DNA from: Lactarius indigo
Lineage: Eukaryota; Basidiomycota; Agaricomycetes; Russulales; Russulaceae
Length of the DNA stretch: 64,000 nucleotides
Assembly: GCA_025766275.1 (NCBI GenBank)
Contig: JAFKAC010000021.1
Coordinates: 682,001 to 746,000 of the forward strand
Reading direction: 5' to 3'
Part shown: positions 33,795 to 45,640 of the stretch, piece by piece
Layout of the letters: every line of letters begins with the position of its first letter
Position numbering within the stretch: position 1 is the stretch's first letter
Translations under genes and position numbers: made by a program
The notes under the pieces: generated by a model
Database searches by the model: none
What the model was told of the DNA's origin: nothing
The model's input: the letters and a program-made list of their open reading frames with translations, nothing else

Positions 33795-36700
33795 TTACGC
33801 ATTGATACCGTTCGTCTCTTCACTCTCGAGACGCAGACCGACGGACTCGCGGATTCGTCGCGTCATGATTTCGATGTAAGCCTGACTTTCGCGCCATTTG
33901 TGGTCCTGCGTGTAGTGTGACGAGACCGTAACACCAGTATTACGGGATGAAGACTTACGAAGCTGACTCTACTTAACTGGTGGAGAGCGTGCGAGAGTCG
34001 TTTTGCGGCCTCCTCACGAAAGACTTCACTATCAAAGGGCTGTGGCACGGACCGTAAGACCGCCGCAGTTGATGCCTTCATGGTTGGGTTATTGATGTGT
34101 CGTGACTCGCAGTAATAAGTGATGTGTCGCCAAAGAAGTAGGAGCGCCATTTCCACCGATGCTGTGATTATGCGTGTCAGCCACTCAGGACTTCGGCGTG
34201 GCGCCTAACTTGCCTAGAAGGGTATCTGCCGTGTTCCGTGTGCGACCAAGCGAACGTTCAAGCTCGCGACATATCAGAGTACGCTTTTGTCCAATATCGA
34301 GATCTCTGAGGCTGTCTATGTCCTGTAATGGGACGAGCTGTGTGTGACCAACAGGTTGGTAATATCAATCAGAGAAAGAAAATCAACTCACTCGACGAAT
34401 GTCCTCAACCTGGACGTGATCGCGGGCGTCTAATTCGGCACTGATTGCAGCCATTTGTTTCAGTGTCTCCACAATTTCGTCACAAAGGTCTGTCAGCGCC
34501 TCAATTGCATCACCGACCGTGGGGACAGTGGCTGAAAGAAGGTTCGCCCATGAGAATGTACCAAGAGGCGTATTTGTCTGTGAGTGACTAACCAATAAAG
34601 CGGGACGTCCTATCTTCGTGTCGCGGAGCAGTGATGATGGGTGACAGCACAATAGTAATTTCCGGCTCTAGAACACCGGTCGTGAGTGAAGCAGCGGAGC
34701 GGATGCATGGAACGGACGCACCCGTGAATTCACTCGCTGTCCCCAGATACACGATCAGCGCCTTGCGAAGCGATAGTTCCTTTCTTTGAAGGATCACATC
34801 AAAATTGCAAGCGCCCCCATGACCTGGTATGTATTAGTCCCGTCTAAGTGGTGTTTGGAGATCCGAACCTGGTGCTGTGGAGTTTGCATCCAACTTCTCG
34901 GAATCCGTTTGCGGGCAGACATTCTGTAACCATTGAGTAGTTCCGAAACACCGAGCCGCCAATCCCAAAATTGCTGCGTGGATGCCACCATAACCGCTGT
35001 TCCCAGAGGCCTGCAGCCGGTGTGGGTAAAACGAGTCATTCCATTCCAGGGCTAAATTCACTCACAAGTTCCGACTTCGGCGCCGAAGGGTAGACCATTG
35101 AACATAGATAAACGAGGAGATGGATCTCGTCAAGTACGGATAGGGAAATTTCGGCATCATTTCCAAGCAGCATGATGATTGTATCGCGATGGCTGGACAA
35201 AAATTCCAAAGCCTTGATATCGGCTCAGCTTGTCAACTCAGAAGGTGAGACACAGTACACAGTACCTGATTTACGGCGAACGAATGTCCTGAACCAAGTG
35301 TAGCCAGAATCGCATCGACGAGTTGTAAAGCGGGCAGGAATAGCTGGTGATACCGCTGAATAGCGGAGGGAAGGAAATGATCCTGATCTGGCCAACATGT
35401 CAAATCACGATGTGCCAACGGAGCTTGAGAAGAGGCACACCAATAAATGTCTGATCAACATCGGGACGAGTGTCTAGAAAATCGCAGATCGCTAGTGTGG
35501 GAAGCAACCTAGCTTCTATCAATCGCTCGGCCCCTTGACGTGTTTGCGCAATGCGGGTGAGAAGGGACATCTTCGCTTCGTAGACATAAAGCGAATTGAG
35601 GTCGTCTGATTGATGAACGACCATTAATTACTCTCCGCGGGGGAAGTTGAGCGGACGAGAGTGCGTACCTGGCTCTGGTTTGAGAACGGCCTGTAACCTC
35701 CGATCAGAGTCCTTGATATCCCGGACAAAGACTCCGAGAAAACCGTGCCGGACAAGCGTTGATAGAATGGTTCCTTGTTTGTCGCCGCGCGAAAGATCGA
35801 CGAGGCAGTCGAGGAGCATGTAGGCGACTGTCTTCCACACCTCCGTTCCGTCTGTTGCATCTCGCGAGATAGTAGTAACCAATCTTTCTGCAACCGGCTT
35901 GAGGACTGCTAGGTTCCCTGTAGAGGTCGTGCTTGTTGACGGGCCAGGCCGCGGCGGCGCGAGTGCCAGACTGCCACGCAAATACTCGTCTCGCGTTGAA
36001 ACGTATGGAGTGTTCTCTGACAAGGCGTTTCCGGGGTCATCTGTGGCGAGATGAAAATAATTGACGAGTGCCGCATAAAGGTTCCCGCGCACGAGCTCTA
36101 CCCGGTAATCCAGGACGCACTCTAGGAAGCCCCGTAATAGGGCGTATGATCTCTCAGAGGACAACGAACCCGAGTGCGAAGATACACCTAAGAGCTGTTG
36201 ACTACGCCAGTCCTCCCGCAGTTTAGTGATGAGCGACAAAGAAACCTCAGAGAGGAGCACCGCTGTAGATTCAGCCACGCTACCCGAGCGAATTATGGGG
36301 GGTAACTCTTGGAGCAAATCAGAGAGCATCGTTTCTCGTCGATCTCGAGGCAAGCGAGCGAAGCACTTGACTAGGGTCATGTCCACCAATCTTCTCCACG
36401 ATTCAAAGCTTGTGGTCACGGCAAACAGCACCTCCCGCTGACGGTTCTCAACCGCACAGCTCTCCAGGACATATGCTGTTTCTGCATTGAGGCGCTCTAG
36501 ATCGACAGGGGTGACAATTCGGCCTTGCGTGTGCAGAAGATGCCGTGCCCCGGAAAGGAGAGACAGCGCGGCAGCTTGATCGACAATCTCGCATCCCTTG
36601 TCATCGAGGAGAATACATGAAGTGAGATCTAGTTGACCAAGGAGTTGCAGTTCGACTGGGTCTACGTTGAGAGCATCAACCCAGTCGAAAAAGAGTGATT

Positions 36701-39700
36701 GTACGTATTCGATGATGCGTAGGTTTGACTGCCCCACTGCGCGGAAGGGCTGGAAAACATCGTCGTCCCATTCTCCAACCTCGGCCTGTCTCTGCTCGTT
36801 TCCATAGATTAATTCAAGCAGCTCCGAGACGCCCTTGAAATGGCCGCGATTAGTGAGCGAGTGAAGGTCCAGTGCGACAAGGTCGAAGATGTAGGATCGC
36901 AGCCGAAGGAAGGAAGTAAGGGACTCAACGGTGGTGGCGACTCTTGAACCGTCGGAATACTGGACCTCGACGTTGGGAATGGGAAATGACGGGGGCTTGA
37001 AAGGGAGTGCGGCCAACTGGCGGACGGAGAAATTCTCACGGGTACGAAGGTAGCGCATAACGAAGTCAGACGTGTGTGGGTGGATGGACAGATTGTGCAA
37101 CACTCGATAGAAGCGTTCCGCCAAGGCAGGCATGATGTTGAATAGAGGCTCAGCGTATGCGATCGTTTCCGGATCACCTTTGCTCTGGTTAGTCCGAGGG
37201 ATCCCGATATTCACCCAGTCGAGGATGACGTGTATGGAACTCCTCTGTGCTCCGAGAGCGTGCGGGTCTTGAATTTGTTGTGTATTGGTGACCCCTAGGA
37301 GCAGGAAGTGCGCAACGTTAGGGTAAGGGGTGCCCGGTCGCGTGTTTTGAGCGAGCAAGTCGAGCACAGCAATCCGAACGGCCTGCGGTAGACCAGCAGG
37401 GACAACATCCGACTCTAAGGCGCCGGCTCCCGTGAATTTATCTTCATCGTTTTCAGTCGCTTCAAGGCCACACAAGGTCTCGACATCTAGAAGTTGGCGA
37501 TAGCCAACTATGATACGCTCCGATTCTGAGCTGCGTTCAAGTAGCGTCGCTAAGCTTGGGAAAGCGGGTGATTTAGTTAAGAGGTTGAGAATCTTCACAG
37601 ACAGCAATGACACCTCGGGATGTGAACGGAAAGAGACATAAGCGGCGATAGTTGGGACGTAGTTCGACGCGAAGGAAAGGGCTTGATCTAAACGAGTGTA
37701 GAAAGAACGAGGTTGGGTAGCGTTGGGGATTTCGGCGAGTGATGGCACAAGAACATCCAGGAAGACGTCCTGAACCTCGAGTACTCGATGAATGATCCGA
37801 AGAATCCTAGTAATAGTGCTGCTGAAGAGAGGTTCTTCGTCGTCAAGACTTTGGTCGAAGCCTTGAACTCCTTCGGCGAGGTAAGCCAACAAACTCGCCT
37901 GAAGAGGGGAAGTCGTCAATATGCGTTGGAGGACGCCGAATCCTGGATGTGTCATGAGTCCCTTGAGAGCTTCCTTTCGAATATGGTTCTCCTCGGCGAG
38001 TGTCAAGAGTATTTCCACATTGTAGCTCGCCAAACAGCGTTCAATAAAGGCCAGGCACAAGTCGTTCATCTGCCAACGTTCTCGATTATCCTGAAACTCC
38101 CTGCTTGGGATACGTAAGAAAACCTCGTCGATGGCAAAGGCCACAAATGGGTCGATGCCTATTGGACGATATGGCTGACCAAGGCTCTCGGGTATGGTGT
38201 TGACGGGCTCCGCATCTACGACCCTGCTCTTGAGCGACAATTGCTTTGGAGTATGGATGAGCGTAGCTAGAAGCTGTAAAAAAGGAATGGTTTCAGGGTA
38301 CACTCTGCTTGCCTCTTCCACAAGTTCGAGCTCCGCCTGTACGCCTTTCTTGGCAAGTCCACCTCCACCACGTACGTTGATGACCTCCAGGCGTTCCATG
38401 AGTAGCCACACTGCGCGGCATATCTCAACTCCTGGCGGACCCGCGCCGGCTTCGCAAAATGCCGCTAAAGCAGAGAACACGGCGCCTTTGAGCTCCAGTG
38501 GTACCCCGAGCGGGATGAGGGAGACAAGAGTCGGGATCGCGCGCAAGTGTGCGTGCCCGCTAATCGCCAGTCGTGCTGATACGGAATATTTGGCCACGGT
38601 TGCGAGAAGACGCAGGAAGCACTGTCCGAGCCAGACGTCCTTTTGAGTTAATGAGGTATGTTGCGAATGGTGTTGCGCTTGGTGGGAAGACATAAAGCCG
38701 GATTGCGAGGCGGCGGTTTGCTGAGACCGTGCATTGCTAGATGTCACCGCCCAAGAATCGAGAATGCCAAAAATGGTGACCCAAGGTGCGATCGCGCCGC
38801 TCGAGCTTGTGGCCGGTAGCATGCTTCCTGGGACAATCTCTCCACTACTTCGCGCCAGGAAGTTGTAGGCAAGGTCGCTGCACTGGTGACCTTTGGCCAA
38901 TCCAGCAAGCATATCGTATAGTGCAATCGACACATCCACGTCGCGAAGCTGCGTGGACCAGACAGCCCACTGCAGGAATGCTGGTAGCTTCCCGGCTTGT
39001 GCCTCGACAGTTTCCAGCCAGCTGGGTCGCTGCGACGAAGGTGCAGAACCCCAAAATTGAAGGCCACGCTCGGGGGGAAGGGCGGAAAAGAGTATGCCTA
39101 TGAAGGAAAAGAGCATCGCAATGTCGTTACGAGGAGCTTGCGTGGGTCTTTCCGGCTCTGTACGAGCAGTGGATGGGCGGAAATGTCGAGAACGGTCTTG
39201 GCGCGTGCTCGCAAGAATGACATCTTCCTGTCGTTGCTTGATTTTGCGTAGCTCTGATGATGCGTACGAGATAACGGATCGCACGAGCATCTCGAAGCAT
39301 TGAAAGACGGCCGGCTTGAAATCATCCGCTGGAAGAGGTTGGAGTTGGTCTACCTCGCTAAACCGAATTATGGAGCCAGCATAGGACCCCGACGGAAAGG
39401 AGCCCTTGCAGAGCTTTGCTACAGAAGCAGCAAGGAACGTAAAGGCGTTGCCTTGCACCGCGTTCCAGATGTTTGTCTCTAGTTCCACTGTCTGAAATCC
39501 GTCCTTGTGTTCAAGAGAGGCGTCACGGTGCCGCGCTTCTGTCAAGAAGAGTGTCCACTTGAGTTGCACGGTGGCTTTCACGCCGGCTTCCTTCCACTCC
39601 TCCGTTGGGCTCAACTTGTTCTTCATAAGCTTGAGAGTGGAGGGGAATGTAGCGAGCTTTTGCCTCAGAAGGCCACCAGGGGCTCCGGGGTCGACGAGAT

Positions 39701-40651
39701 CGAATGCGGCGAGTAATGAACAAAGGATGTAATACGACATGTGGTGTCGTGGGTTTTCTTGGAGCCAGGGCACCATCTTCTCGACTTCGTGGGGGGACAA
39801 ATAGCCGAGACGAGCGATGAGGAAAAGATTTGTGGCAAGAGCGCGGCGCTCCCGTGTTAGTGATTCAACACGTATAGAATATAATTCGGCCCCCAAGGTT
39901 ATATGTGCACCTGGGTGAAACAAGCAAGTTAGGAGATCCGCCACGGATAGAAGCCGCGAGAGAAGACGGTGCACCTTTCAATGTGGTACTGCTCCCAGCA
40001 TTTTGTTTTGCTGATTGTGCTTGAGATATTGCCTGTTCGAGGGCTTCAATCTCGAGCAATACCTTCCAACCCAGACCCTTTTCCCCAAATGCCACGCCGT
40101 CAGTTCTCTCCTTTGGCGGAATGAGTTGCTGCTGTACAAAAAGATCTATGCGAGCGTGGAGAGCAGTAGCGCCGGGAGAACCAGTCATCTCTGCCGCCTC
40201 GAGAAGGAACCGGATAGCGTCAGCCAAGTCGCGTCGTCTTCGGTGGTGTTCAAGGACGACTTCCTCCAAGATGTTGACAGGGCTAAAGTTCGGGTTATTC
40301 GAGATGACATATTGCATGAGTCCGGCGACATAACGCTCTGAGCAAGAGAGAACCCTGGCGAGGTAGATGACCTGGGTTGCAAAGTCGTGGTTGACGGACA
40401 TTTGCTGACCGTCCACGGTGCATTTCCCTAATTTAAAAAGGACTGATTAGTCGGGTACTACCGAGCAACGCAGGTTACGTGCCGCTCTGTAATTCTCTCC
40501 TTTCGTCTTCACTGGGGGGACTAATGTCGTACAAGTTAATAAGGTTCCGCCGGTGTAGAACGAGCAGGTCGAATAGCTCCTGTTCATCGATGTTGTTTTG
40601 AGGCTCTAGCGTTGTGAGAAGAATAGAGCGGAGGCGTGGCAGAGATTCCAT
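33795..40651 (-). CDS. NUP192: inner-ring nucleoporin NUP192/NUP205
   Basis: Large alpha-helical scaffold of the nuclear pore inner ring, partner of Nic96 and Nup53. Start MESLPRLRSILLTTLEPQNN at 40651, then ELFDLLVLHRRNLINLYDIS; a GC-AG intron (40428-40482) joins LQSG to KCTVDGQQMSVNHDFATQ, followed by SERYVAGLMQYVISNNPNFS. One exon is over 4.2 kb long and includes YLSPHEVEKMVPWLQENPRH, the usual segment of Nup192-family proteins. Downstream exons recovered by splicing: DDLNSLYVYEAKMSLLTRIA, NYGY-type segment SGNSGYGGIHAAILGLAARC, DSLRDLDIGQKRTLICRELE, and the final SQAYIEIMTRRIRESVGLRL with stop at 33795-33797. Roughly ten introns, most in the last 1.9 kb. Total about 2,000 residues, typical for the family. 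Confidence 0.9.
40428..40482 (-). other. probable GC-AG intron in NUP192
   Basis: On the minus strand the exon ends TTACAGAGCG and GCACGTAACC follows; the acceptor is AAATTAG. The join LQSG|KCTVDGQQMSVNHDF matches the family pattern (exGKvtvdGk.v.vN.DF). The neighbouring GT (GTAACC, 4 nt on) is in the wrong phase. Length 55 nt. Confidence 0.65.
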
Positions 40652-41196
40652 GTCGGGTAGCGTGTTGGAGTCAAGTGAACGCGTGCCATTGACGCGTTCA
40701 ACGATGAGTGAACTGGGCTTAGTCAGCTACGGCTTGAACGGTACTCCAGGCCGTTGTACATGATAGTGAGATCGATGGCCCTTGTCATTTCTTCCCTATT
40801 AATTATGTCTCAAGGGAAACCCGAAGCCTCACAAACACTTCACGTCAACATCTTCTGCCACTCCTGTGATTTGTGTCCTGAGCCTTGCATGACACCTCGA
40901 AATATGTCGAGTGACTGCGTAACCCATGTCATTCTTGTTCACCAAATTGTGCACTGCTGTAATTCAGAATCATTGCCTGGCTATTCCTGGCACCGACACT
41001 CAATCTTTTTTGGACACTAGTACTGTAAGTTACTGTAGTACTTGTGGTACACTGTATTACCCAATTCAAATTGGCCGGCTGAGTCAGAACCCAGTGCAGT
41101 GCTTGTTGTGTCTGTTTCTCCCACCCGCTTTTTCGTTTCCTTCATTCGGTTTTCTCTCACTCCCAGGCGTCGTTTGCGCTGGGACGCACCCCCGTC
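40652..41196. other. divergent spacer NUP192/GH79
   Basis: 545 bp with both 5' regions. No TATA box seen. Near the GH79 start it turns pyrimidine-rich (CTGTTTCTCCCACCCGCTTT). No gene. Confidence 0.6.
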
Positions 41197-43532
41197 ATGC
41201 GTTTACATCCAGTCCTTTCTTTACTTTCGTTGGCCTTCGGGCTCGCTTCAGCCCAGTATCATGTATACCGCCCAAATAACCAGGTCGTGTTCGGTGGAGA
41301 CAACGACACCACCCAAACCCAGTCTGCTTCAGCTGCCGCCGCCTCCTATACCGGTGCCGCCGCGTATGATCCCACGGTCCTCCAAGCACCCGCTCCCCCA
41401 AGCCCACCAGTTCCAACGAACCAGATCGTCCAACTCTACAGCGGTGGCATGAACGGCTTGTCTAAGCAGCAACATGGCGCTTTCTTTGGTTTTTCTGTCG
41501 AAATGTCCGTCGCGACCCATGTCTGTTAGTAATACTCCCTTTTTTGCCTGTTCGTTTTCCGACTCGTCTATCTCGCAGTGGGCAAGAATAGTTCCTTCGT
41601 ACAAGTCCCCTTCCTCAACTTGATGGCAAATATCAAACAACGAGCCGGCTGGGTGCAGGTTCGGATTGGAGGTAACACGCAAGAGAGCGCAGAGCTTGTT
41701 CAAAGCCTTCCAAACGGCACGACTCTAGCAAAGGACCTGACAAACTCCTTTAATCCCACTGGCACGCCACCACTGGCGTACACTTCGGACCTCCTCTACC
41801 TCATGAGCAATATCTCCGCTCTTACGAACACGCGATGGTACCTTGGTTTGTGTTCCTTCCTTCTGTTTGTTTTACGCTCTCTAACGACTTTGTTAGGTGT
41901 CCCGTTCTTCAACACAACTCCCTTTGCTCTTGGAATTGTTGAACAAGGCCAGTCAATCCTCGGCAACAACCTCATCGCACTTCAGGCGGGAAACGAACCA
42001 GATCTCTATGCGCAGCCTCCCCGCACGCACAGACCGACGGTGGGTATTTGATTGGTTCTGTCTACTCGCGGCTTGTTCACTGTACCCGCGCACCTTAGGG
42101 TTATGGTCCGGTTGACTACATGGGTGACATCGGCACGTTAGTCAACCAAGTGGCATCCGACTCGTTGATCCCCATCAAGGACAACCTCTTCCTTATTCCA
42201 AGCATCACTGCACAAGTCTGGACTCCGCAGGATGTCTGGAACACAGGGATCGTCCAAAATTATACGAATAGTTTGTTCGGTCTTGCCTTTGAACGGTGTG
42301 TAGAGCCTCTGGTTACCTCGTAAGGTGATGACACACTAACCCTCACTCAGATATCCCAAAAATAACTGTGCTGCGGTGTACAAGACCGGAACCCCAATCA
42401 ACCCCCAAGATGCCTTCCCGGATTATCTTAGTCACAATGGCCCCTCTTCCCTAATCACTGGCTACGTAGACTCTGCCCGATTCGCCATGGCCAACAATAA
42501 GCCCATGATAATGTTCGAGACAAATACAGCTTCGTGTTCCGGATTTCCTGGCATCAGTGACTCATTTGGTGCTGCACTATGGGGCTTGGATTGGGCATTA
42601 ATGATGGCGTTCAACAATTTCTCCACCGCCCTCTTCCACGTGGGTGGACAGAACGCGTATTACAACCCATTCACCCCACCTCCTACCAATCAATCAACCT
42701 TCCGTCAATGGACCATTGGCCCGATTTACTACTCCGCGCTTGTCATGTCTGAAGTGCTTGGCCCTAGCAACGCTTCTCAAGTTATCGACATTACACAAAA
42801 CCCCTTCACGCCGATATATGCAATCTACGAAAATGGCACCCCGACGAAGCTCGCGCTGTTCAATTTCGTCACAGACCCCTCTGGCGCAAATGACTGGACG
42901 GCAACGATTTCTGTTGGTGGTGGCCAGACGGGCCAGCCTGGAGCGACGCCTTCGTCCGTCAAAGTCAAGTACGCCATATTCGCTTCTGAGGCAATTGTCT
43001 GGCCCTGACATTTCGCAGGTACCTGAGTGCCCAGTCTGTTGCCTCAAAGGGTAATTTCACGTGGGCTAACCAGGTGCGTTCACTCAACTCACGTTCACCA
43101 TGACCACGTCTCACCATCACCGTCCTGCAGACGCTCGGCAATCAGTTCCAGTCAGATGGCCGTCTCCAGGGCAACCTTGACGTTCAAACTGTGAATTGCG
43201 ACACCACCGCTGGGACATGCCAGGTCAAGGTCCCGGCGCCATCCTTCGCGCTCGTCTTCCTCACGGATTCGGCGTTCTCGGCTGTCACACCAGACACACC
43301 ACTAACGTATTCGACGAGTGCAGTGACGCGCACAGCCAACACGATCTACATCGACCCCAGCATGCTCGCAACTAGCAATGGTCACTATGGCATGGAGGAC
43401 AAAAAGGGTGCAACCTCTTTCGGATCATCATCCGGCGGGCGCTCGTTAGGAGAAACATTGATGTCTGGCTCTTTCGCTCTCGCAAGTATTGCTGCGATCA
43501 TTGGTACATTTGTCATTGGGCGTCTGCGATGA
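41197..43532 (+). CDS. glycoside hydrolase family 79 protein, secreted and membrane-anchored
   Basis: GH79 enzymes remove beta-glucuronic acid (or 4-O-methyl-glucuronic acid) from arabinogalactans and proteoglycans. Signal peptide MRLHPVLSLLSLAFGLASA, then an Ala/Ser/Pro-rich linker. Catalytic residues: acid/base Glu in ALQAGNEPDLYA and nucleophile Glu in PMIMFETNTASCSGF. Also HGAFFGFSVEMS and GWVQVRIGGNTQESA. A C-terminal beta domain follows (LALFNFVTDPSGANDW, TCQVKVPAPSFALVFL). It ends with SGSFALASIAAIIGTFVIGR-LR, a hydrophobic tail suited to GPI attachment or a single TM anchor. Six introns. Many NxT/NxS sequons. The linkage target cannot be decided from sequence. It is the only clear carbohydrate-active enzyme in the window. 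Confidence 0.88.
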
Positions 43533-43739
43533 AAGAGCGTCGTATTCTTCGCTACAATATACCACTAGACACCTTCCGAATAGGTGCTACGGAATAGTTG
43601 TATCATACCATAAACCATTTCATGTCCATACCATCTACAGTACAAGCTGCTTCGTGGACACTTGTTCATACAAGACTGCATAACCCTCCGTAAGAATCTA
43701 AGCGGGGAACATGTGTTTTAAGCACACGTTCCATAAAAC

Positions 43740-45356
43740 CTATATCGTCGGCGACAGTGGACGTGGTGGTCCAATCAACTCCTTGGATATGCGCTTCCTT
43801 TTCTGCCTGTAAGAGGGGACACACCAGGAATTGTCCTTCTCCTTTGGTGATGTATCGCTCCCACCCCCACCACCACCTAGGACACGGCGAAGTAGCGAGC
43901 GCTGGTGCCGCCTGAGGAGTGGCGCGGGTTTCGGCGTCGTCGGGCGGACCGGCTTCGTGTGTAAATCTTTTGCTGAAGACGAACCCGCGAGACTCAGAGC
44001 TTCCCAAGACCAATTCAAATTGGCGGAGGTACTACACTCCAGGCGGTCCCAGGATGGTGTAGGAGAATTTCTCACGACGCCTTCGGCGTCCTCGGCGTCC
44101 TCGTAGGGAGACGCAGATACAGGCGGGGAACCCAGCTCCTGGTCAGAATCGACAAGGACCGATGATTGGTCCGCGTCAGTGCGCCAACGGTACATGGAAG
44201 GAGGCGGTGCGAGCATGTCCACTTCCGGGCGTCGTGTCAGAGGCACCGCTGTTGGCGTCGCCAAGGCATCCATGGGCGGTAGAGGGTCACTTTCGGATGT
44301 GACGACGATACAAGGGATCGGAATGCCTAGGAAGGTCTCGCTCTCTCGGTGGATTTCCATCTCTAGGATATGCAAAGAAGTACTAGGCGCATCAAGGAAG
44401 GCGTGCAAGGTGGGCGGCAGAGCCGGGAGGGGGAGCGGCACGTCGGTCAGGTAGAGTATGTCGTCGCTGTCGAAATTACGCATCGCTTTGAGCTCGTCGG
44501 AAACGGCAAGCAGCTCGCTAAGTGGATCACGGCCAGGAGCGGGTCCGGGAGCCGCTGGCTGAGAGGCTGAAGCCGACCAGGTAGGAAGACTAGCACGGCG
44601 GGATTTGATGCTCGGGGAAGCATAAAGCCGCTGCTGCGCGAGTGGAGGAGGATCTCGAGGGCCCACGTTATTCGGTATCGTAACGGAGGCCTGCTCGAGC
44701 GTCGAGTCAAGATCTGTTTTCACAGATTTCCGGGGTATATTCTGCTGAGCTTTGGTTGGGGTGGGTGTCGAAGGCGGCGTTGTCGTCAAGACAGAGCCCT
44801 CATCGACATCGACTGGTGGCGGAGGCCGCCGACGAGGAGGCCGTGGCGGGGGTCGAAGCGGAAGCGTGGTAGACGGCAGCGAGAGAGCAAGCGGCGACCC
44901 AGAGCGGTTGGCGTTCAGAGCACTGACCTCTTCGACTCTCCTGAAAAACGAGGAAGACGAAAACGAGACGTCATCGGTACTTGGCAGAACCAACCGAGTC
45001 AACGCAGTTCCATCGCGTCCAATATGGCGTGAGGTGTCGGGGCGTGGTAAATATACTCTAGGCAGCAGAGGGGACAGTTGCCGTTTTGGCGCTTGTCTGG
45101 GCTGTTGTCGCCTAAAGAGTCCCATCGTCCTCTGAATGAACGTCCTACTAGAGCCTTTAGACGGTCGGTTTCCCGAGGAGCGCGTCCGAGTAAGCGGAGG
45201 CCCCACAGAGACAGGGAGATCTTCGCTTCTGAGAAAGCCATACGAGTCGTTGGAATCTGACTTGCGTACTAGGAGTTTGAGGCTCTTGCGCACGCTGGAC
45301 TGGAAAGAATCTCGGGGACGATGACGACTACCGGTAGAAGAGCCCGCTGGAATCAT
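43740..45356 (-). CDS. hypothetical proline/serine-rich disordered protein, 538 aa
   Basis: Single uninterrupted exon from ATG 45356 (MIPAGSSTGSRHRPRDSFQS) to TAA-side end at 43740. No domain recognised. Basic N-terminus with KSLKLLVRK; a Pro/Arg block (PLRPPPRPPRRRPPPP, about residues 165-185) like an SH3/WW ligand; a more ordered centre (NFDSDDILYLTDVPLPLPAL, HILEMEIHRESETFLGIPIP); an acidic patch; and a basic, glycine-rich end (RRHQRSLLRRVLGGGGGG, RQKRKRISKELIGPPRPL). Serine-rich RRxS-like sites could be phosphorylated. Unlike nearly all neighbours it lacks introns. Opposite-strand frames are shadows. It converges with the GH79 gene. A real gene is likely because of the length; function unknown. 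Confidence 0.7.
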   Translation of the reverse strand: MIPAGSSTGSRHRPRDSFQSSVRKSLKLLVRKSDSNDSYGFLRSEDLPVSVGPPLTRTRSSGNRPSKGSSRTFIQRTMGLFRRQQPRQAPKRQLSPLLPRVYLPRPDTSRHIGRDGTALTRLVLPSTDDVSFSSSSFFRRVEEVSALNANRSGSPLALSLPSTTLPLRPPPRPPRRRPPPPVDVDEGSVLTTTPPSTPTPTKAQQNIPRKSVKTDLDSTLEQASVTIPNNVGPRDPPPLAQQRLYASPSIKSRRASLPTWSASASQPAAPGPAPGRDPLSELLAVSDELKAMRNFDSDDILYLTDVPLPLPALPPTLHAFLDAPSTSLHILEMEIHRESETFLGIPIPCIVVTSESDPLPPMDALATPTAVPLTRRPEVDMLAPPPSMYRWRTDADQSSVLVDSDQELGSPPVSASPYEDAEDAEGVVRNSPTPSWDRLECSTSANLNWSWEALSLAGSSSAKDLHTKPVRPTTPKPAPLLRRHQRSLLRRVLGGGGGGSDTSPKEKDNSWCVPSYRQKRKRISKELIGPPRPLSPTI

Positions 45357-45640
45357 TGTTGTGTCTAGGGTATCAGCGCCCGAGGTCCACTCGAGCAGTG
45401 CTTGGAGAAACCGTTACAGTTGCTGTGATTGTTGGATGACCTCGACAGCTGTCGATCAATCAATCTTGTGGCGGTGTGATACCCCGTGACCGTGCGAAAC
45501 ATGTGGGTATCGCCTCCGTTGCCGTGGGCTTTGATTGTCCTCTCGCCGATTCTTCTTCTCTTCAGCTTCATCCTCTGTGAGGTTTGCCTGGTGCTTCATC
45601 CCTTCCCTCCCTCCCGATTCCTTTCTACCCACAGAGACAA

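Noticed and set aside
35624..39974. Many plus-strand frames opposite NUP192 (for example 37788-38117, 39505-39732)
   Set aside because: They are shadows of one long minus-strand exon with clear family similarity.
44752..45135. Plus-strand Gly/Arg-rich frame opposite the disordered protein
   Set aside because: It mirrors the Pro/Arg-rich minus frame, lacks splice context and is low complexity.
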